Below are positions 14,283 through 17,930 of a DNA stretch of 17,930 bases, piece after piece. The stretch spans positions 1-17,930 of the forward strand of contig JAZURO010000207.1 in the NCBI GenBank assembly GCA_045606265.1. Reading direction: 5' to 3'. Below the pieces are notes generated by a model that searched no databases, was not told where the DNA came from, and saw only the letters and a list, made by a program, of their open reading frames with translations. A program made the position numbers and the translations under genes. How positions within the stretch are numbered: position 1 is the first letter of the stretch; each line of letters opens with the position of its first letter. The stretch is from RGIG4608 sp045606265. Lineage in GTDB: Bacteria > Bacillota > Clostridia > Oscillospirales > CAG-272.

Positions 14283-15074
14283 TTAATTTCTCCAAGCATT
14301 AAAAAGATTTTGAAATTCTTTCCATAACTTTTCCAACGCTTTACGTTGCTGATGAGTTAACTTCGGTTCGTTAGGCAGAGGATTACCATCCCTGCCAATT
14401 CTTATATCACAATTATTTCCTCTCAAATGTATGTGTTCTGGTTTGTGTGGATCTCCAGGCCATCCTTCACCATAATATCCATTTCTTTTTGATGTTCTTG
14501 CAAACAACGCCAACATTCCGGCAGACACCATTGCTTCCAAAATGCCAGAACTTGCAACCGATGCAGTCCCGCCACCGGCTACTGCCACAGCACTTGAAGC
14601 TCCAAATGAAGAAATCGCACCGCCAATATATGAGATAGCAGTTCCTAAGTAGGACACTCCTAATCCAATGCCGAGACCGATTAATCCACCACCTATGGCA
14701 TTCTCCAAGTATCCCTGCCAACCGATACTACCGTTAATGCTTTCGTCATCTTTGTAATCTGTATATGCGGCATAGCCAAGACCTGCCAACACTCCAATCG
14801 CAGTAAAAGCCAAGATAATGAAATGCCCACTTGGATCTACGAAGTTAATGGGATCATTACCACAATAGCAGTAAAGGTTAAGTCCGTTTACGGATTTAGG
14901 ATCTAAGTAATTGGTATCATCAGCAGAAATAAACCTTCTGAATTCGGGGCTGTAATATCTTGCATTGAGGTAGTAGAGGTTAGTATCTTCGTCAAAATAA
15001 TAACCACGATAACGAATGGGGTTAGCATTTGCGAGGGGATAGTTTGTAGTTGTACTCTTGATAGTACTATTATT
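14283..15074 (-). CDS. Orphan Rhs tip 3: truncated core fragment plus toxin domain
   Basis: The frame is open from just after a TAA at 15077-15075. It begins mid-motif with TIKSTTTNYPLANANP, runs through the Rhs core end (IRYRGYYFDEDTNLYYLNAR, RRFISADDTNYLD, NLYCYCGNDPINFVDPSGH) and into a unique tip. There is no ATG; the first usable codon is TTG 14813, after the core, with no clear ribosome site. Counting from that TTG, residues 1-106 are Gly/Ala-rich and hydrophobic (glycine-zipper-like), and residues 112-176 form a compact toxin-like domain with GDPHKPEHIHL (120-130), DIRIGRDGNPLPNEPKLT and a basic C-terminal helix. The His-rich motif suggests a metal-binding or nuclease toxin, but I cannot assign a family. 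It is probably a silent displaced tip that needs recombination with a full rhs gene. The presumed immunity gene follows 17 bp on. Confidence 0.8.
   Translation of the reverse strand, partial: NNSTIKSTTTNYPLANANPIRYRGYYFDEDTNLYYLNARYYSPEFRRFISADDTNYLDPKSVNGLNLYCYCGNDPINFVDPSGHFIILAFTAIGVLAGLGYAAYTDYKDDESINGSIGWQGYLENAIGGGLIGLGIGLGVSYLGTAISYIGGAISSFGASSAVAVAGGGTASVASSGILEAMVSAGMLALFARTSKRNGYYGEGWPGDPHKPEHIHLRGNNCDIRIGRDGNPLPNEPKLTHQQRKALEKLWKEFQNLFNAWRN
14925..15059 (-). repeat. Rhs core repeat, copy 3 (identical to copy 1)
   Basis: This 135-bp block is identical, base for base by eye, to 17728-17862. Outside it, similarity falls: one mismatch just beyond 14925, then scattered differences up to the DPSGH codons, and it stops near 15068 on the other side. 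Confidence 0.9.
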
Positions 15075-15108
15075 TTAGTAAAAGACAATGTATCCACCCA
15101 CTTGGATA
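15073..15108. repeat. Direct repeat copy B, between second immunity-like gene and third tip
   Basis: It shares 21 identical bp (15088-15108) with copy A at 13763-13783, plus similar left flank. It overlaps a different hairpin: CCCACTTGGAT (15097-15107) and ATCCAAGTGGG (15113-15123), an 11-bp perfect stem with 5-base loop. It touches the point where Rhs homology of the third module begins (about 15068-15074). Confidence 0.75.
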
Positions 15109-15123
15109 TAAAATCCAAGTGGG
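15097..15123. repeat. Perfect 11-bp hairpin after the second immunity-like gene
   Basis: The arms 15097-15107 and 15113-15123 are exact inverted copies. The arm ATCCAAGTGGG also equals the start of the DNA encoding DPSGH at the end of the Rhs core (ATCCAAGTGGGCA near 14831-14843 and 17629-17641, - strand). It lies 26 bp after the stop at 15149. It is not followed by a good T-run, so terminator function is doubtful. Confidence 0.6.
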
Positions 15124-15148
15124 AAAGATGTTTAGTCAATGATAAAAA

Positions 15149-15553
15149 TTAAGAGCGTATAATGATTTCTTGTATTTTTTCAGTAATCAATTCTATTTGT
15201 GATATAAACCCTTCATCATTTTCTAATTCTGAACAATACATAACTAATTTATTATTCCTTATATAGTAAGATCCCACAAGGTCATTTACTAATAATCCCA
15301 TAGATTCATCATAATCATCTTCATAGTTAGCATTTTCAGGCCAATACATTACAATCTCGCCTTGTCCATCTAAAACAGCAACGGAAAGATATATTTGTAT
15401 TTCTTTTGTTCGTGAAAAAAATGTACGCACGGGTTCCAAATAAAAACCTATATCAACAGAATAATTTGTATTTTTTACAATTAACATTAAATTCGAAATG
15501 CATTTAATGTTTTTTATTTTTTCGATACTTTCAATCACATCAACTGCTCTCAT
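15149..15553 (-). CDS. Putative immunity protein of the second Rhs tip
   Basis: The 134-residue acidic cytosolic-looking protein (stretches ENANYEDDYDESMG and CSELENDEG) has no signal or membrane segment. I do not recognise the family. Its ATG at 15553 has TAGGAG 7 bases upstream, and it starts 23 bp after the second toxin tip ends. An acidic surface would suit binding of a basic nuclease toxin (inference). It shares no visible similarity with the other two small genes in the same relative position, as expected for specific immunity proteins. Confidence 0.68.
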   Translation of the reverse strand: MRAVDVIESIEKIKNIKCISNLMLIVKNTNYSVDIGFYLEPVRTFFSRTKEIQIYLSVAVLDGQGEIVMYWPENANYEDDYDESMGLLVNDLVGSYYIRNNKLVMYCSELENDEGFISQIELITEKIQEIIIRS

Positions 15554-15576
15554 AATACTCTCCTAAATTTGTTTTT

Positions 15577-16515
15577 TTAGATTTTTGTTAACCACCAAGT
15601 CCAACGATTCAATGCATTTCCGCGAAGCCAAATTCCACCATTTTTCGAAAATATATTTATCTGCCAATGAGGATTATATCCCAAATGAGAATGTGTGTGC
15701 CATTCCAACGTTCTATACAATGTGACTTTTCTTCCACCTGCTCTTTGAACCTTTTGAGTAAATCTAATTCCTTTATAGTTAGTCCCTTCCAAAGTTCCTA
15801 TTTTGTCAATAGAATTAATGTTAAAATGATAAGCAAAACTTGAAGCAACCGTTCCCAAGGTAGCTAATCCAGCTGTTGTAAGCATCAAGCCATTGTACCA
15901 ACTCTCACCAATACCAGTATTCAAAATAAAATTTTGTCCAGTAAATGCTTCTTGATACTCTGCTGCAGCAAAAATACTAGTAAGACCACCTGATACCATA
16001 GTTGTAGCGCCAACACCGATAGCTAATGCACCTGTAGAAGCAAATGTTGCAAGGCCCCCCATTATTAATGCAGGAGCAGCAACCATAGTAAGACCAATTG
16101 CAGTCATTAAATTATCGTCTGAGGCAACACCACCAACTGTCAGGCCCAATCCTACAGCTGCTGTTAAACCCAAAATGACAGCCAGAATAGGAAAATGCCC
16201 ACTCGGATCTACGAAGTTAATAGGATCATTACCACAATAACAGTAAAGATTAAGACCATTCACCGATTCGGGATCTAAGTAATTGGTATCATCAGGAGAT
16301 ATGAATCTTCTAAACTCAGGAGAATAATATCTTGCGTTGAGATAGTAGAGGTTAGTATCTTCGTCAAAATAATAACCACGATAACGAATGGGGTTTGCAT
16401 AAGCAATAACGTAATTCGTTGTAGTTCCTTTTATAGTGCAGTTACCCCACGCGTCGTAGTTATACCCTGCAATTTTAGTGCCACTTGTGTTGTAAAGACC
16501 GATAACATCGCTATT
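15577..16515 (-). CDS. Orphan Rhs tip 2: truncated core fragment plus toxin domain
   Basis: The frame is open after a TGA at 16518-16516 and begins inside a YD-type repeat (NSDVIGLYNTSGTKIAGYNY, then DAWGNCTIKGTTTNY). It continues through the core end (IRYRGYYFDEDTNLYYLNAR ... NLYCYCGNDPINFVDPSGH). There is no ATG; the first GTG is 16263, within the core end. Counted from it, residues 24-145 are hydrophobic and Gly/Ala-rich, with a pretoxin-like segment GIGESWYNGLMLTTAGLATLG (118-138). Residues about 155-228 form the toxin-like domain: GIRFTQKVQRAGGRKVTLYR, WHTHSHLGYNPHWQ (188-201), then an Arg/Trp-rich end. The His cluster suggests an RNase- or nuclease-type site, unproven. As a 5'-truncated Rhs fragment it is probably unexpressed until recombined. 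Confidence 0.82.
   Translation of the reverse strand, partial: NSDVIGLYNTSGTKIAGYNYDAWGNCTIKGTTTNYVIAYANPIRYRGYYFDEDTNLYYLNARYYSPEFRRFISPDDTNYLDPESVNGLNLYCYCGNDPINFVDPSGHFPILAVILGLTAAVGLGLTVGGVASDDNLMTAIGLTMVAAPALIMGGLATFASTGALAIGVGATTMVSGGLTSIFAAAEYQEAFTGQNFILNTGIGESWYNGLMLTTAGLATLGTVASSFAYHFNINSIDKIGTLEGTNYKGIRFTQKVQRAGGRKVTLYRTLEWHTHSHLGYNPHWQINIFSKNGGIWLRGNALNRWTWWLTKI
16343..16395 (-). repeat. Rhs core repeat, copy 2
   Basis: This 53-bp block is identical to 14971-15023 and 17774-17826. On both sides copy 2 diverges from the other two, although the encoded protein motif remains conserved. Confidence 0.9.
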
Positions 16516-16550
16516 TCAACAGCAATCATCTTCATCAATCAATTTATATA

Positions 16551-16973
16551 TTAAAGTTCTTTTAAGATTTTTTTGCTTTTTTCGTACATATTTTGTTTTA
16601 TATATATTTCAGCTCCTTCTACTGCCAAATCGCTATATACTCTTTGGGTGTTTTCGTCGCTCAAATAAGAAAAAACATATTTTTTTATTAGATTGATTTT
16701 TCCGTTGCTAATTAAGTGGCCTTTAGACAAATAGTCACATAGATCATCAAAAAATGGATTAACTAATAAATTTAATATAATAACATTTTTTCTGTTAAGC
16801 ACCAATGGGGTTAATTGATTAATTAATACTTCAACTGAATTATTGTTTGTACCACTCATTTTATAAACAGAATAAATTCTACCGTCAGGATTATTACAAT
16901 ATTTATAAGTAATTTTAGCCAACAAAGTAACATATGATAAATCTGATTTATAATCTACAAAGCCAATATCCAT
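16551..16973 (-). CDS. Putative immunity protein of the first Rhs tip
   Basis: The 140-residue protein starts MDIGFVDYKSDLSYVTLLAK and ends in a helical, Lys-rich part (KQNMYEKSKKILKEL) that resembles the end of a TPR-like helical hairpin. No signal peptide; family not recognised. Its GGAGG ribosome site is formed by the last Gly-Gly codons of the toxin gene (GGAGGTTAAT), and its ATG follows the toxin stop by one base, so toxin and immunity are translationally coupled. This tight coupling is the strongest support for calling it the cognate immunity gene. Confidence 0.72.
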   Translation of the reverse strand: MDIGFVDYKSDLSYVTLLAKITYKYCNNPDGRIYSVYKMSGTNNNSVEVLINQLTPLVLNRKNVIILNLLVNPFFDDLCDYLSKGHLISNGKINLIKKYVFSYLSDENTQRVYSDLAVEGAEIYIKQNMYEKSKKILKEL

Positions 16974-16974
16974 A

Positions 16975-17930
16975 TTAACCTCCTATTAATTGTCTAACAA
17001 TTTCAATCCCTCTTCTAACTAATTCTGGATATTCATACATCATATAAATTGATGTTGCACTGATTGAGCCTCCATAAAATAGAGTCACAGAGTTCATAGC
17101 AACTGTAGATGCCATTGTTTTTGATAATGAAGCCCAAATGTATTTTGTAGCAGTATACCCAAATCTATTTGTCATAAACTGAGCGACCTTACCACCAAAG
17201 GTTTGCCCCAGTGTGATTAATCCTTGGCTATTAGCTGCTTGACCTGCAATAATTTCCCCAGATGATCCTAAACCTGTCCAAAACGAAGCATTTGATAATC
17301 CGGTCACTGAATAAGCGGCTACTCCTCCAATAGTTCCACCAATTACAGCTCCGCCAATAGCACCAATGCCAAATCCAGCTTTTGTCCATGTCCAGATGCT
17401 AGTTCCGAAATCATTACCGTTAGTTGCATCATAAATCATACCCCCAACAGCTCCAATGCCAGCACCAACAGTTCCCAGTGCGACAGTTCCAATAGCTGCT
17501 CCATAAATGATTCCGCCTGCAACTCCTCCTATTACTGCTCCAGCTAAGCCGGCAGTTAAAACAATAGTAGCCGCGGCAAATAATCCAACACCTATCCAAC
17601 CAACAATGTCATACCATTTAGCTTCATGCCCACTTGGATCGGCATAGTTGACGGGATCATTACCACAATAGCAGTAAAGGTTTAGACCATTTACGGATTC
17701 AGAATCTAAATAATTGGTATCATCAGGAGAAATAAACCTTCTGAATTCGGGGCTGTAATATCTTGCATTGAGGTAGTAGAGGTTAGTATCTTCGTCAAAA
17801 TAATAACCACGATAACGAATGGGGTTAGCATTTGCGAGGGGATAGTTTGTAGTTGTACTCTTTATTGTACAGTTGCCCCAAGCGTCGTATGCATATTCAA
17901 CCACTTTGTTTCCTATTGTGTCATAAATCG
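16975..17930 (-). CDS. Rhs repeat protein C-terminus with variable toxin tip (partial)
   Basis: The frame is open through the right edge: codons before GTG 17904 read IYDTIGNK, a YD-repeat, so the true start lies outside the window. Counting from 17904, the Rhs core end occupies 1-93, with YDAWGN (6-11), IRYRGYYFDEDTNLYYLNAR (29-48), RRFIS and the terminal NLYCYCGNDPVNYADPSGH (75-93), after which Rhs tips switch. Residues 99-200 are Gly/Ala-rich hydrophobic segments with glycine zippers, likely a membrane-insertion or translocation region. The last about 100 residues carry SFWTGLGSSGEIIAGQAA (207-224), TLGQTFGGK (231-239) and an amphipathic end; this is the presumed toxic domain, family not recognised. 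Rhs proteins encapsulate their C-terminal toxin and deliver it to neighbouring cells (family knowledge). The stop overlaps the ribosome site of the next gene. Confidence 0.88.
   Translation of the reverse strand, partial: IYDTIGNKVVEYAYDAWGNCTIKSTTTNYPLANANPIRYRGYYFDEDTNLYYLNARYYSPEFRRFISPDDTNYLDSESVNGLNLYCYCGNDPVNYADPSGHEAKWYDIVGWIGVGLFAAATIVLTAGLAGAVIGGVAGGIIYGAAIGTVALGTVGAGIGAVGGMIYDATNGNDFGTSIWTWTKAGFGIGAIGGAVIGGTIGGVAAYSVTGLSNASFWTGLGSSGEIIAGQAANSQGLITLGQTFGGKVAQFMTNRFGYTATKYIWASLSKTMASTVAMNSVTLFYGGSISATSIYMMYEYPELVRRGIEIVRQLIGG
17728..17862 (-). repeat. Rhs core repeat, copy 1
   Basis: This 135-bp block inside the Rhs core end is identical to copy 3 at 14925-15059. Beyond 17862 copy 1 continues as ordinary Rhs core while copy 3 ends within a few bases. 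Confidence 0.9.

Noticed and set aside
14266..14295. Longer version of the third immunity-like protein starting at 14295
   Set aside because: That start overlaps the toxin coding end and has no ribosome site; AGGAGG at 14276-14271 fits ATG 14265.
13759..15123. CRISPR array or phase-variable invertible promoter made of the 21-bp repeats
   Set aside because: There are only two copies, in direct orientation and 1.3 kb apart with genes between; there are no spacers, cas genes or recombinase in the window.

Overview
The window looks like a chromosomal piece of a low-to-moderate GC Bacillota (Clostridia-type) anaerobe. The evidence is AGGAGG ribosome binding sites, TTGACA/TATAAT promoters with 17-bp spacers, strong intrinsic terminators, a Gram-positive-style lipoprotein with a Thr/Pro linker, a type IV pilin-like protein, and a glutaminyl-tRNA synthetase beside a glutamyl-tRNA synthetase. 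No species can be named from sequence alone.

Left part (1-3740, + strand): two separately transcribed exported proteins. The first is a pilin-like protein whose C-terminal half looks like a right-handed beta-helix. The second is a large lipoprotein built of OB-fold-like and Ig-like modules. Each ends in a clear terminator.

Second part (3741-9172, mostly - strand): a tight three-gene operon (isoprenylcysteine methyltransferase-like protein, HAD hydrolase, MATE exporter) from a consensus promoter, then a separately promoted EF-G-like GTPase that is a paralogue rather than canonical EF-G. A 445-bp intergenic region holds its promoter and a divergent promoter for the next operon.

Third part (9114-13540, + strand): an operon of a metallo-beta-lactamase-fold hydrolase, gltX, glnS and a DUF1294 membrane protein, closed by a 15-bp-stem terminator.

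Right part (13541-17930, - strand): an array of three Rhs C-terminal toxin tips, each followed by a small unrelated gene in the position of an immunity gene. The rightmost tip is joined to an Rhs core that runs off the window. The other two are orphan tips that begin with a short 5'-truncated copy of the same core end and lack a normal start. The copies of the core share long identical DNA (135 bp perfect between the first and third), which is what recombinational tip switching would need. The last module is bracketed by a 21-bp direct repeat, and the array ends in an intrinsic terminator. This array is the accessory and most interesting part of the window; all three toxin domains and all three presumed immunity proteins are unassigned here.
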